Below are positions 10,654 to 23,400 of a DNA stretch of 64,000 nucleotides, piece by piece. The translations under genes and the position numbers were made by a program. The notes beneath the pieces were generated by a model. That model was not told the DNA's origin. It searched no databases and saw only the letters and a list, made by a program, of their open reading frames with translations. Origin of the DNA: Ptiloglossa arizonensis (lineage: Eukaryota; Arthropoda; Insecta; Hymenoptera; Colletidae). The stretch lies in assembly GCF_051014685.1 (NCBI RefSeq), contig NW_027478913.1, positions 310,001 to 374,000 of the forward strand. The letters are read 5' to 3'. Positions within the stretch are counted from its first letter, which is position 1; each line of letters starts with the position of its first letter.

Positions 10654-13101
10654 TGTAATCGGGCGAGTTTCTACTTTCAGATGCAACAGAAATTTTGCGG
10701 ATTGGTCAATCCGTTCACGAGATATGGCAGTTTGGAGGTAAGAAACGCTTGAGAAACTCAAAATTTTCGCAGTTCTGATGCTCGAAACGAATGACTAGAA
10801 CGGCCTAGGGGAGACGTACGCATACCGTTGTAATCGGGCGAGTTTCTACTTTCAGAAGCAACAGAAATTTTGCGGATTGGTCAATCCGTTCGCGAGATAT
10901 TGCAGTTTGGAGGTAAGAAACGCTTGAGAAACTCAAAATTTTCGCAGTTCTGATGCTCGAAACGAATAACTAGAACGGCCTAGGGGAAAACTACACCTAC
11001 CGTTGTAATCGGGCGAGTTTCTACTTTCAGATGCAATAGAAATTTTGCGGATTGGTCAATCCGTTCGCGAGATATGGTAGTTTGGAGGTAAGAAACGCTT
11101 GAGAAACTCAAAATTTTGGCAGTTCTGATGCTCGAAACGAATAACTAGAACCGCCTAGGGGAAAAGTGCGCATACCGTTGTAATCGGGCGAGTTTCTACT
11201 TTCAGATGCAACAGAAATTTTGCGGATTGATCAATCCGTTCGCGAGATATGGCAGTTTGAATGTAAGAAACGCTAGAGAAACTCGAAATTTTCGCAGTTC
11301 TGATGCTCGAAACGAATAACTGGAACGGCCTAGGGGAAAACTACACACACCGTTGTAATCGGGCGAGTCCCTACTTTAAGATGCAACAGAAATTTTGCGG
11401 ATTGGTCAATCCGTTCGCGAGATATGGCAGTTTGGAGGTAAGAAACGCTTGAGAAACTCAAAATTTGCGCAGTTCTGATGCTTGAAACGAATAACTAGAA
11501 CGGCCTAGGGGAAAAGTGCGCATACCGTTGTAATCGGGCGAGTTTCTACTTTCAGATGCAACAGAAATTTTGCGGATTGGTCAATCCGTTCGCGAGATAT
11601 GGCAGTTTGGAGGTAAGAAACGCTTGAGAAACTCAAAATTTTCGCAGTTCTGATGCTCGAAACGAGTAACTAGTACGGCCTAGGGGAAAGTAGGCATACC
11701 GTTGTAATCGGGAGAGTTTCTACTTTCAGATGCAACAGAAATTTTGCGGATTGGTCAATCCGTTCGCGAGATATGGCAGTTTGGAGATAAGAAACGCTTC
11801 AGAAACTCAAAATATTCGCAGTCTGATGCTCGAAACGAATAACTAGAACGGCCTAGGGGAAAACTACACGTACCGTTGTAATCGGGCGAGTTTCTACTTT
11901 CAGATGCAACAGAAATTTTGCGGATTGGTCAATCCGTTCGCGAGATATGGCAGTTTGGAGGTAAGAAACGCTTGAGAAACTCAAAATTTTCGCAGTTCTG
12001 ATGCTCGAAACGAATAACTGGAACGGCCTAGGGGAAAACCACACATACCGTTGTAATCGGGCGAGTCCCTACTTTAAGATGCAACAGAAATTTTGCGGAT
12101 TGGTCAATCCGTTCGCGAGATATGGCAGTTTGGAGGTAAGAAACGCTTGAGAAACTCAAAATTTTCGCAGTTCTGATGCTCGAAACGAATAACTGGAACG
12201 GCCAAGGGGAAAAGTGCGCATACCTTTGTAGTCGGGCGAGTTTCTACTTTCAGAAGCAACAGAAATTTTGCGGATTGGTCAATCCGTTCGCGAGATATGG
12301 CAGTTTGGATGTAAGAAACGCTTGCGAAACTCAAAATTTTCGCTGTTCTGATGCTCGAAACGAATAACTGGAACGGTCTAGGGGAAAACTACACATACCG
12401 TTGTAATCGGGCGAGTTTCTACTTTCAGATGCAACAGAAATTTTGCGGATTGGTCAATCCGTTCGCGAGATGTGGCAGTTTGGAGTTAAGAAACGCTTGA
12501 GAAACTCAAAATTTTCGCAGTTCTGATGCTCGAAACGAATAACTAGAACGGCCTAGGGGACTACTACACATACCGTTGTAATCGGGCGAGTTTCTACTTT
12601 CAGATGCAACAGAAATTTTGCGGATTGGTCAATCCGTTCACGAGATATGGCAGTTTGGAGGTAAGAAACGCTTGAGAAACTCAAAATTTTCGCAGTTCTG
12701 ATGCTCGAAACGAATGACTAGAACGGCCTAGGGGAGAAGTACGCATACCGTTGTAATCGGGCGAGTTTCTACTTTCAGAAGCAACAGAAATTTTGCGGAT
12801 TGGTCAATCCGTTCGCGAGATATGGCAGTTTGGAGGCAAGAAACGCTTGAGAAACTCAAAATTTTCGCTGTTCTGATGCTCGAAACGAATAACTGGAACG
12901 GTCTAGGGGAAAACTACACATACCGTTGTAATCGGGCGAGTTTCTACTTTCAGATGCAACAGAAATTTTGCGGATTGGTCAATCCGTTCGCGAGATGTGG
13001 CAGTTTGGAGTTAAGAAACGCTTGAGAAACTCAAAATTTTGGCAGTTCTGATGCTCGAAACGAATAACTAGAACCGCCTAGGGGAAAAGTGCGCATACCG
13101 T
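10654..13101 (+). repeat. 14-monomer HOR copy 2 (2,448 bp)
   Basis: This is the second copy of the block at 8,206-10,653, with the same private marks in the same order. Similarity extends to about 13,149, where GATC replaces GGTC. Near-perfect identity over 2.4 kb implies a very recent duplication or recent conversion. Confidence 0.88.
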
Positions 13102-13889
13102 TGTAATCGGGCGAGTTTCTACTTTCAGATGCAACAGAAATTTTGCGGATTGATCAATCCGTTCGCGAGATATGGCAGTTTGAATGTAAGAAACGCTAGA
13201 GAAACTCGAAATTTTCGCAGTTCTGATGCTCGAAACGAATAACTGGAACGGCCTAGGGGAAAACTACACATACCGTTGTAATCGGGCGAGTCCCTACTTT
13301 AAGATGCAACAGAAATTTTGCGGATTGGTCAATCCGTTCGCGAGATATGGCAGTTTGGAGGTAAGAAACGCTTGAGAAACTCAAAATTTTCGCAGTTCTG
13401 ATGCTCGAAACGAATAACTGGAACGGCCAAGGGGAAAAGTGCGCATACCGTTGTAGTCGGGCGAGTTTCTACTTTCAGAAGCAACAGAAATTTTGCGGAT
13501 TGGTCAATCCGTTCGCGAGATATTGCAGTTTGGAGGTAAGAAACGCTTGAGAAACTCAAAATTTTCGCAGTTCTGATGCTCGAAACGAATAACTAGAACG
13601 GCCTAGGGGAAAACTACACCTACCGTTGTAATCAGGCGAGTTTCTACTTTCAAATGGAACAGAAATTTTGCGGATTGGTCAATCCGTTCGCGAGATATGG
13701 CAGTTTGGATGTAAGAAACGCTTGAGAAACTCAAAATTTTCGCTGTTCTGATGCTCGAAACGAATAACTGGAACGGTCTAGGGGAAAACTACACATACCG
13801 TTGTAATCGGGCGAGTTTCTACTTTCAGATGCAACAGAAATTTTGCGGATTGGTCAATCCGTTCGCGAGATGTGGCAGTTTGGAGTTAA

Positions 13890-14589
13890 GAAACGCTTGA
13901 GAAACTCAAAATTTTCGCAGTTCTGATGCTCGAAACGAATGACTAGAACGGCCCAGGGGAGAAGTACGCATACCGTTGTAATCGGGCGAGTTTCTACTTT
14001 CAGAAGCAACAGAAATTTTGCGGATTGGTCAATCCGTTCGCGAGATATTGCAGTTTGGAGGTAAGAAACGCTTGAGAAACTCAAAATTTTCGCAGTTCTG
14101 ATGCTCGAAACGAATAACTAGAACGGCCTAGGGGAAAACTACACCTACCGTTGTAATCGGGCGAGTTTCTACTTTCAGATGCAATAGAAATTTTGCGGAT
14201 TGGTCAATCCGTTCACGAGATATGGCAGTTTGGAGGCAAGAAACGCTTGAGAAACTCAAAATTTTCGCAGTTCTGATGCTCGAAACGAATGACTAGAACG
14301 GCCCAGGGGAGAAGTACGCATACCGTTGTAATCGGGCGAGTTTCTACTTTCAGAAGCAACAGAAATTTTGCGGATTGGTCAATCCGTTCGCGAGATATTG
14401 CAGTTTGGAGGTAAGAAACGCTTGAGAAACTCAAAATTTTCGCAGTTCTGATGCTCGAAACGAATAACTAGAACGGCCTAGGGGAAAACTACACCTACCG
14501 TTGTAATCGGGCGAGTTTCTACTTTCAGATGCAATAGAAATTTTGCGGATTGGTCAATCCGTTCGCGAGATATGGTAGTTTGGAGGTAA
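13890..14589 (+). repeat. Tandem dimer duplication (2 x 350 bp)
   Basis: The private variant ACGGCCCAGGGGAGAAG occurs near 13,947 and again near 14,297, 350 bp apart. About 320 bp around it match. The copies part at 14,214-14,216 and 14,564-14,566 (TTCACGAG versus TTCGCGAG). Confidence 0.8.
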
Positions 14590-17500
14590 GAAACGCTTGA
14601 GAAACTCAAAATTTTGGCAGTTCTGATGCTCGAAACGAATAACTAGAACCGCCTAGGGGAAAAGTGCGCATACCGTTGTAATCGGGCGAGTTTCTACTTT
14701 CAGATGCAACAGAAATTTTGCGGATTGATCAATCCGTTCGCGAGATATGGCAGTTTGAATGTAAGAAACGCTAGAGAAACTCGAAATTTTCGCAGTTCTG
14801 ATGCTCGAAACGAATAACTGGAACGGCCTAGGGGAAAACTACACACACCGTTGTAATCGGGCGAGTCCCTACTTTAAGATGCAACAGAAATTTTGCGGAT
14901 TGGTCAATCCGTTCGCGAGATATGGCAGTTTGGAGGTAAGAAACGCTTGAGAAACTCAAAATTTTCGCAGTTCTGATGCTCGAAACGAATAACTGGAACG
15001 GCCAAGGGGAAAAGTGCGCATACCGTTGTAGTCGGGCGAGTTTCTACTTTCAGATGCAACAGAAATTTTGCGGATCGGTCAATCCGTTCGCGAGATATGG
15101 CAGTTTGAAGGTAAGAAAAGCTTGAGAAACTCAAAATTTGCGCAGTTCTGATGCTTGAAACGAATAACTAGAACGGCCTAGGGGAAAAATGCGCATACCG
15201 TTGTAATCGGGCGAGTTTCTACTTTCAGATGCAACAGAAATTTTGCGGATTGGTCAATCCGTTCGCGAGATATGGCAGTTTGGAGGTAAGAAACGCTTGA
15301 GAAACTCAAAATTTTCGCAGTTCTGATGCTCGAAACGAGTAACTAGTACGGCCTAGGGGAAAGTAGGCATACCGTTGTAATCGGGAGAGTTTCTACTTTC
15401 AGATGCAACAGAAATTTTGCGGATTGGTCAATCCGTTCGCGAGATATGGCAGTTTGGAGATAAGAAACGCTTGAGAAACTCAAAATATTCGCAGTCTGAT
15501 GCTCGAAACGAATAACTAGAACGGCCTAGGGGAAAACTACACGTACCGTTGTAATCGGGCGAGTTTCTACTTTCAGATGCAACAGAAATTTAGCGGATTG
15601 GTCAATCCGTTCGCGAGATATGGCAGTTTGGAGGTAAGAAACGCTTGAGAAACTCAAAATTTTCGCAGTTCTGATGCTCGAAACGAATAACTGGAACGGC
15701 CTAGGGGAAAACTACACATACCGTTGTAATCGGGCGAGTCCCTACTTTAAGATGCAACAGAAATTTTGCGGATTGGTCAATCCGTTCGCGAGATATGGCA
15801 GTTTGGAGGTAAGAAACGCTTGAGAAACTCAAAATTTTCGCAGTTCTGATGCTCGAAACGAATAACTGGAACGGCCAAGCGGAAAAGTGCGCATACCGTT
15901 GTAGTCGGGCGAGTTTCTACTTTCAGAAGCAACAGAAATTTTGCGGATTGGTCAATCCGTTCGCGAGATATTGCAGTTTGGAGGTAAGAAACGCTTGAGA
16001 AACTCAAAATTTTCGCAGTTCTGATGCTCGAAACGAATAACTAGAACGGCCTAGGGGAAAACTACACCTACCGTTGTAATCAGGCGAGTTTCTACTTTCA
16101 AATGGAACAGAAATTTTGCGGATTGGTCAATCCGTTCGCGAGATATGGCAGTTTGGATGTAAGAAACGCTTGAGAAACTCAAAATTTTCGCTGTTCTGAT
16201 GCTCGAAACGAATAACTGGAACGGTCTAGGGGAAAACTACACATACCGTTGTAATCGGGCGAGTTTCTACTTTCAGATGCAACAGAAATTTTGCGGATTG
16301 GTCAATCCGTTCGCGAGATGTGGCAGTTTGGAGTTAAGAAACGCTTGAGAAACTCAAAATTTTCGCAGTTCTGATGCTCGAAACGAATAACTAGAACGGC
16401 CTAGGGGACGACTACACATACCGTTGTAATCGGGCGAGTTTCTACTTTCAGATGCAACAGAAATTTTGCGGATTGGTCAATCCGTTCACGAGATATGGCA
16501 GTTTGGAGGTAAGAAACGCTTGAGAAACTCAAAATTTTCGCAGTTCTGATGCTCGAAACGAATGACTAGAACGGCCTAGGGGAGAAGTACGCATACCGTT
16601 GTAATCGGGCGAGTTTCTACTTTCAGAAGCAACAGAAATTTTGCGGATTGGTCAATCCGTTCGCGAGATATTGCAGTTCGGAGGTAAGAAACGCTTGAGA
16701 AACTCAAAATTTTCGCAGTTCTGATGCTCGAAACGAATAACTAGAACGGCCTAGGGGAAAACTACACCTACCGTTGTAATCGGGCGAGTTTCTACTTTCA
16801 GATGCAATAGAAATTTTGCGGATTGGTCAATCCGTTCGCGAGATATGGTAGTTTGGAGGTAAGAAACGCTTGAGAAACTCAAAATTTTGGCAGTTCTGAT
16901 GCTCGAAACGAATAACTAGAACCACCTAGGGGAAAAGTGCGCATACCGTTGTAATCGGGCGAGTTTCTACTTTCAGATGCAACAGAAATTTTGCGGATTG
17001 ATCATTCCGATCGCGAGATATGGCAGTTTGAATGTAAGAAACGCTAGAGAAACTCGAAATTTTCGCAGTTCTGATGCTCGAAACGAATAACTGGAACGGC
17101 CTAGGGGAAAACTACACACACCGTTGTAATCGGGCGAGTCCCTACTTTAAGATGCAACAGAAATTTTGCGGATTGGTCAATCCGTTCGCGAGATATGGCA
17201 GTTTGGAGGTAAGAAACGCTTGAGAAACTCAAAATTTTCGCAGTTCTGATGCTCGAAACGAATAACTGGAACGGCCAAGGGGAAAAGTGCGCATACCGTT
17301 GTAGTCGGGCGAGTTTCTACTTTCAGATGCAACAGAAATTTTGCGGATCGGTCAATCCGTTCGCGAGATATGGCAGTTTGAAGTTAAGAAAAGCTGGAGA
17401 AACTCAAAATTTGCGCAGTTCTGATGCTTGAAACGAATAACTAGAACGGCCTAGAGGAAAAGTGCGCATACCGTTGTAATCGGGCGAGTTTCTACTTTCA

Positions 17501-17930
17501 GATGCAACAGAAATTTTGCGGATTGGTCAATCCGTTCGCGAGATATGGCAGTTTGGAGGTAAGAAACGCTTGAGAAACTCAAAATTTTCGCAGTTCTGAT
17601 GCTCGAAACGAGTAACTAGTACGGCCTAGGGGAAAGTAGGCATACCGTTGTAATCGGGAGAGTTTCTACTTTCAGATGCAACAGAAATTTTGCGGATTGG
17701 TCAATCCGTTCGCGAGATATGGCAGTTTGGAGATAAGAAACGCTTGAGAAACTCAAAATATTCGCAGTCTGATGCTCGAAACGAATAACTAGAACGGCCT
17801 AGGGGAAAACTACACGTACCGTTGTAATCGGGCGAGTTTCTACTTTCAGATGCAACAGAAATTTTGCGGATTGGTCAATCCGTTCGCGAGATATGGCAGT
17901 TTGGAGGTAAGAAACGCTTGAGAAACTCAA

Positions 17931-20400
17931 AATTTTCGCAGTTCTGATGCTCGAAACGAGTAACTAGAACGGCCTAGGGGAAAACTACACCTACCGTTGT
18001 AATCGGGCGAGTTTCTACTTTCAGATGCAACAGAAATTTTGCAGATTGGTCAATCCGTTCGCGAGATATGGCAGTTTTGAGTTAAGAAACGCTTGAGAAA
18101 CTCAAAATTTGCGCAGTTCTGATGCTTGAAACGAATAACTAGAACGGCCAAGGGGAAAAGTGCGCATACCGTTGTAGTCGGGCAGGTTTCTACTTTCAGA
18201 TGCAACAGAAATTTTGCGGATCGGTCAATCCGTTCGCGAGATATGGCAGTTTGAAGGTAAGAAATGCTTGAGAAACTCAAAATTTGCGCAGTTCTGATGC
18301 TTGAAACGAATAACTAGAAGGGCCTAGGGGAAAAGTGGGGATACCGTTGTAATCGGGCGAGTTTCTACTTTCAGATGCAACAGAAATTTTGCGGATCGGT
18401 CAATCCGTTCGCGAGATATGGCAGTTTGGAGATAAGAAATGCTTGAGAAACTCAATATTTTCGCAGTTCTGATGCTCGAAACGAATGACTAGAACGGCCT
18501 AGGGGAGAAGTACGCATACCGTTGTAATCGGGCGAGTTTCTACTTTCAGAAGAAACAGAAATTTTGCGCATTGGTCAATCCGTTCGCGAGATATGGCCGT
18601 TTGGATGTAAGAAACGCTTGAGAAACTCAAAATTTTCGCAGTTCTGATGCTTGAAACGAATAACTAGGACGGCCTAGGGGAAAAGTGGGCATACCGTTGT
18701 AATCGGGCGAGTTTCTACTTTCAGATGCAACAGAAATTTTGCGGATCGGTCAATCCGTTCGCGAGATATGGCAGTTTGGATGCAAGAAACGCTTGAGAAA
18801 CTCAAAATTTTCGCAGTTCTGATGCTCGAAACGAATAACTAGAACCGCCTAGGGGAAAACTACACATACCGTTGTAATCGGGCGAGTTTCTACTTTCAGA
18901 TGCAACAGAAATTTTGCGGATTGGTCAATCCGTTCGCGACATATGGCAGTTTGGAGGTAAGAAACGCTTGAGAAACTCAAAATTTGCGCAGTTCTGATGC
19001 TTGAAACGAATAACTAGAAGGGCCTGGGGGAAAAGTGGGGATACCGTTGTAATCGGGCGAGTTTCTACTTTCAGATGCAACAGAAATTTTGCGGATCGGT
19101 CAATCCGTTCGCGAGATATGGCAGTTTGGAGATAAGAAATGCTTGAGAAACTCAATATTTTCGCAGTTCTGATGCTCGAAACGAATGACTAGAACGGCCT
19201 AGGGGAGAAGTACGCATACCGTTGTAATCGGGCGAGTTTCTACTTTCAGAAGAAACAGAAATTTTGCGGATTGGTCAATCCGTTCGCGAGATATGGCCGT
19301 TTGGATGTAAGAAACGCTTGAGAAACTCAAAATTTTCGCAGTTCTGATGCTTGAAACGAATAACTAGGACGGCCTAGGGGAAAAGTGGGCATACCGTTGT
19401 AATCGGGCGAGTTTCTACTTTCAGATGCAACAGAAATTTTGCGGATCGGTCAATCCGTTCGCGAGATATGGCAGTTTGGATGCAAGAAACGCTTGAGAAA
19501 CTCAAAATTTTCGCAGTTCTGATGCTCGAAACGAATAACTAGAACCGCCTAGGGGAAAACTACACATACCGTTGTAATCGGGCGAGTTTCTACTTTCAGA
19601 TGCAACAGAAATTTTGCGGATTGGTCAATCCGTTCGCGAGATATGGCAGTTTGGAGGTAAGAAACGCTTGAGAAACTCAAAATTTTCGCAGTTCTGATGC
19701 TCGAAACGAATAACTGGAACGGCCTAGGGGAAAACTACACATACCGTTGAAATCGGGCGAGTTTCTACTTTCAGATGCAACAGACATTTTGCGGATTGGT
19801 CGATCCGTTCGCGAGTTGTGGCAGTTTGGAAGTAAGAAACGCTTGAGAAACTCAAAATCTTCGCAGTTCTGATGCTCGAAACGAATAACTAGAACGGCCT
19901 AGGGGAAAACTACACCTACCGTTGTAATCGGGCGAGTTTCTACTTTCAGATGCAATAGAAATTTTGCGGATTGGTCAATCCGTTCGCGAGATATGGTAGT
20001 TTGGAGGTAAGAAACGCTTGAGAAACTCAAAATTTTCGCAGTTCTGATGCTCGAAACGAATAACTGGAACGGCCTAGGGGAAAACTACACCTACCGTTGT
20101 AATCGGGCGAGTTTCTACTTTCAGATGCAACAGAAATTTTGCGGATTGGTCAATCCGTTCGCGAGATATGGCAGTTTGGAGGTAAGAAACGCTTGAGAAA
20201 CTCAAAATTTTGCCAGTTCTGATGCTCGAAACGAATAACTAGAACCGCCTAGGGGAAAAGTGCGCACACCGTTGTCATCGGGCGAGTTTCTACTTTCAGA
20301 TGCAACAGAAATTTTGCGGATTGATCAATCCGTTCGCGAGATATGGCAGTTTGGATGTAAGAAACGCTAGAGAAACTCGAAATTTTCGCAGTTCTGATGC
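17931..20400 (+). repeat. Transition zone with divergent monomers
   Basis: Family A markers stop and family B indel markers have not yet begun. Monomers here carry GGATCGGTCAATC, GATGCTTGAAACG, AAGAAATGC, AGAAGAAACAG, GGCCGTTTGG and GTGGGGATACC, which are rare or absent elsewhere. Further single changes include CCGTTGAAATCGGG near 19,746, GCGAGTTGTGG near 19,812 and TGCCAGTTC near 20,212. No indel is needed across the zone. It looks like an older, less homogenised segment between two homogenised blocks. Confidence 0.7.
18265..19664 (+). repeat. Tandem 4-monomer duplication (2 x 700 bp)
   Basis: Bases ~18,265-18,964 repeat at ~18,965-19,664 with the order AGAAGGGCCT, GTGGGGATACC, AAGAAATGC, AGAAGAAACAG, GGCCGTTTGG and GTGGGCATACC. 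I saw only three differences: CCTAGG versus CCTGGG (~18,326/19,026), GCGCATT versus GCGGATT (~18,569/19,269) and GCGACAT versus GCGAGAT (~18,939/19,639). Confidence 0.86.
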
Positions 20401-23400
20401 TCGAAGCGAATAACTAGAACGGCCTAGGGAAAACTACACCTACCGTTGTAATCGTGCGAGTTTCTACTTTCAGATGCAACAGAAATTTTGCGGATTGGTC
20501 AATCCGTTCGCGAGATATGGCAGTTTGGAAATAAGAAACGCTTGAGAAACTCAACATTTTCGCAGCTCTGATGCTCGAAACGAATAACTAGAACGGCCTA
20601 GCGGAAAAGTACGCATACTGATGTAATCGGGCGTGTTTCTACTTTCAGATGCAACAGAAATTTTGCGGATTGATCAATCCGTTCGCGAGATATGGCAGTT
20701 TGGAGATAAGAAACGCTTGAGAAAACTCAAAATTTTCGCAGTTCTGATGCTCGAAACGAGTAACTAGAACGGCCTAGGGGAAAAGTACGCATACCGTTGT
20801 AATCGGGCGAGTTTCTACTTTCAGATGCAACAGAAATTTTGCGGATTGGTCAATGCGTTCGCGAGATATGGCAGTTTGGAGGTAAGAAACGCTTGAGAAA
20901 CTCAAAATTTTCGCAGTTCTGATGCGCGACACGAATAACTAGAACGGCCTAGGGGTAAACTACACCTACCTTTGTAATCGGGCGAGTTTCTACTTTCAGA
21001 TGCAACAGAAATTTTGCGGATTGGTCAATCCGTTCGCGAGATATGGCAGTTTGGAGGTAAGAAACGCTTGAGAAACTCAAAATTTTCGCAGTTCTGGTGC
21101 TCGAAACGAATAACTAGAACGGCCTAGGGGAAAACTAGACCTACCGTTGTAATCGGGTGAGTTTCTACTTTCAGATGCAACAGAAATTTTGCGGATTGAT
21201 CAATCCGTTCGCGAGATATGGCAGTTTGGAGATAAGAAACGCTTGAGAAACTCAAAATTTTCGCAGTTCTGATGCTCGAAACGAGTAAATAGAACGGCCT
21301 AGGGGAACACTACGCATACCGTTGTAATCGGGCGAGTTTCTACTTTCAGATGCAACAGAAATTTTGCGGATTGGTCGATCCGTTCGCGAGATATGGCAGT
21401 TTGGAGATAAGAAACGCTTGAGAAACTCAAAATTTTCGCAGTTCTGATGCTCGAAACGAGTAACTAGAACCGCCTAGGGGAAAAGTACGCATACCGTTGT
21501 AATCGGGCGAGTTTCTACTTTCAGATGCAACAGAAATTTTGCGGATTGGTCGATCCGTTCGCGAGATATGGCAGTTTGGAGGTAAGAAACGCTTGAGAAA
21601 CTCAAAATTTTCGCAGTTCTGATGCTCGAAACGAATAACTGGAACGGCCGAGGGGAAAACTACACATACCGTTGTAATCGGGCGTGTTTCTACTTTCAGA
21701 TGCAACAGAAATTTTGCGGATTGATCAATCCGTTCGCGAGATATGGCAGTTTGGAGATAAGAAACGCTTGAGAAAACTCAAAATTTTCGCAGTTCTGATG
21801 CTCGAAACGAGTAACTAGAACGGCCTAGGGGAAAAGTACGCATACCGTTGTAATCGGGCGAGTTTCTACTTTCAGATGCAACAGAAATTTTGCGGATTGG
21901 TCAATCCGTTCGCGAGATATGGCAGTTTGGAGGTAAGAAACGCTTGAGAAACTCAAAATTTTCGCAGTTCTGATGCGCGACACGAATAACTAGAACGGCC
22001 TAGGGGTAAACTAGACCTACCGTTGTAATCGTGCGAGTTTCTACTTTCAGATGCAACAGAAATTTTGCGGATTGGTCAATCCGTTCGCGAGATATGGCAG
22101 TTTGCAAATAAGAAACGCTTGAGAAACTCAAAATTTTCGCAGCTATGATGCTCAAAACGAATAACTAGAACGGCCTAGGGGAAAAGTACGCATACTGATG
22201 TAATCGGGCGTGTTTCTACTTTCAGATGCAACAGAAATTTTGCGGATTGGTCAATCCGTTCGCGAGATATGGCAGTTTGGAGGTAAGAAACGCTTGAGAA
22301 ACTCAAAATTTTCGCAGTTCTGATGCGCGACACGAATAACTAGAACGGCCTAGGGGTAAACTAGACCTACCGTTGTAATCGGGCGAGTTTCTACTTTCAG
22401 ATGCAACAGAAATTTTGCGGATTGGTCGATCCGTTCGCGAGATATGGCAGTTTGGAGGTAAGAAACGCTTGAGAAACTCAAAATTTTCGCAGTTCTGATG
22501 CTCGAAACGAGTAACTAGAACGGCCTAGGAGAAAAGTACGCATACCGTTGTAATCGGGCGTGTTTCTACTTTCAGATGCAACAGAAATTTTGCGGATTGG
22601 TCAATCCGTTCGCGAGATATGGCAGTTTGGAGGTAAGAAACGCTTGAGAAACTCAAAATTTTCGCAGTTCTGATGCTCGAAACGAATAACTAGAACGGCC
22701 TAGGAGAAAAGTACGCATACCGTTGTAATCGGGCGTGTTTCTACTTTCAGATGCAAAAGAAATTTTGCGGATTGGTCAATCCGTTCGCGAGATATGGCAG
22801 TTTGGAGGTAAGAAACGCTTGAGAAACTCAAAATTTTCGCAGTTCTGATGCTCGAAACGAATAACTAGAACGGCCTAGGGGAAAACTACACCTACCGTTG
22901 TAATCGGGCGAGTGTCTACTTTAAGATGCAACAGAAATTTTGCGGATTGATCAATCCGTTCGCGAGATATGGCAGTTTGGAGGTAAGAAACGCTTGAGAA
23001 ACTCAAAATTTTCGCAGTTCTGATGCTCGAAACGAATAACTAGAACGGCCTAGGGGAAAACTACACATACCGTTGTAATCGGGCGAGTTTCTACTTTCAG
23101 ATGCAACAGAAATTTTGCGGGTTGGTAAATCCGTTCGCGAGATATGGCAGTTTGGATGTAAGAAACGCTTGAGAAACTCAATATTTTCGCAGTTCTGATG
23201 CTCGAGACGAATAACTAGAACGGCCTACAGGAAAACTACACCTACCGTTGTAATCGGTCGAGTTTCCACTTTCAGATGCAACAGAAATTTTGCGGATTGA
23301 TCAATCCGTTCGCGAGATATGGCAGTTTGGAGATAAGAAACGCTCGAGAAACTCAAAATTTTCGCAGTTCTGATGCTCGAAATGAATAACTGGAACGGCC

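Larger units (their letters stand above)
1..17930 (+). repeat. Higher-order repeat family A
   Basis: Monomer variants recur here in a fixed order. Diagnostic variants are AGTCCCTACTTTAAG, AGAAGCAAC, TTCACGAG, CAATAGAAA, TTTTGGCAG and GGGACGAC. There is a one-base-deleted GGAAAGTAGGC (near 2,942, 4,865, 7,140, 9,238, 11,686, 15,359 and 17,632) and a one-base-deleted GCAGTCTG (near 7,272, 9,370, 11,818, 15,491 and 17,766). The marker TTTTCGCTGTTCTG lies at 1,671, 3,420, 5,343, 7,791, 9,889, 10,414, 12,337, 12,862, 13,737 and 16,185. Its spacings are 10, 11, 14, 12, 3, 11, 3, 5 and 14 monomers. The base unit is therefore about 11 monomers, repeatedly lengthened and shortened in whole-monomer steps. 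All 13 indels in this region are single-base deletions. Confidence 0.88.
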
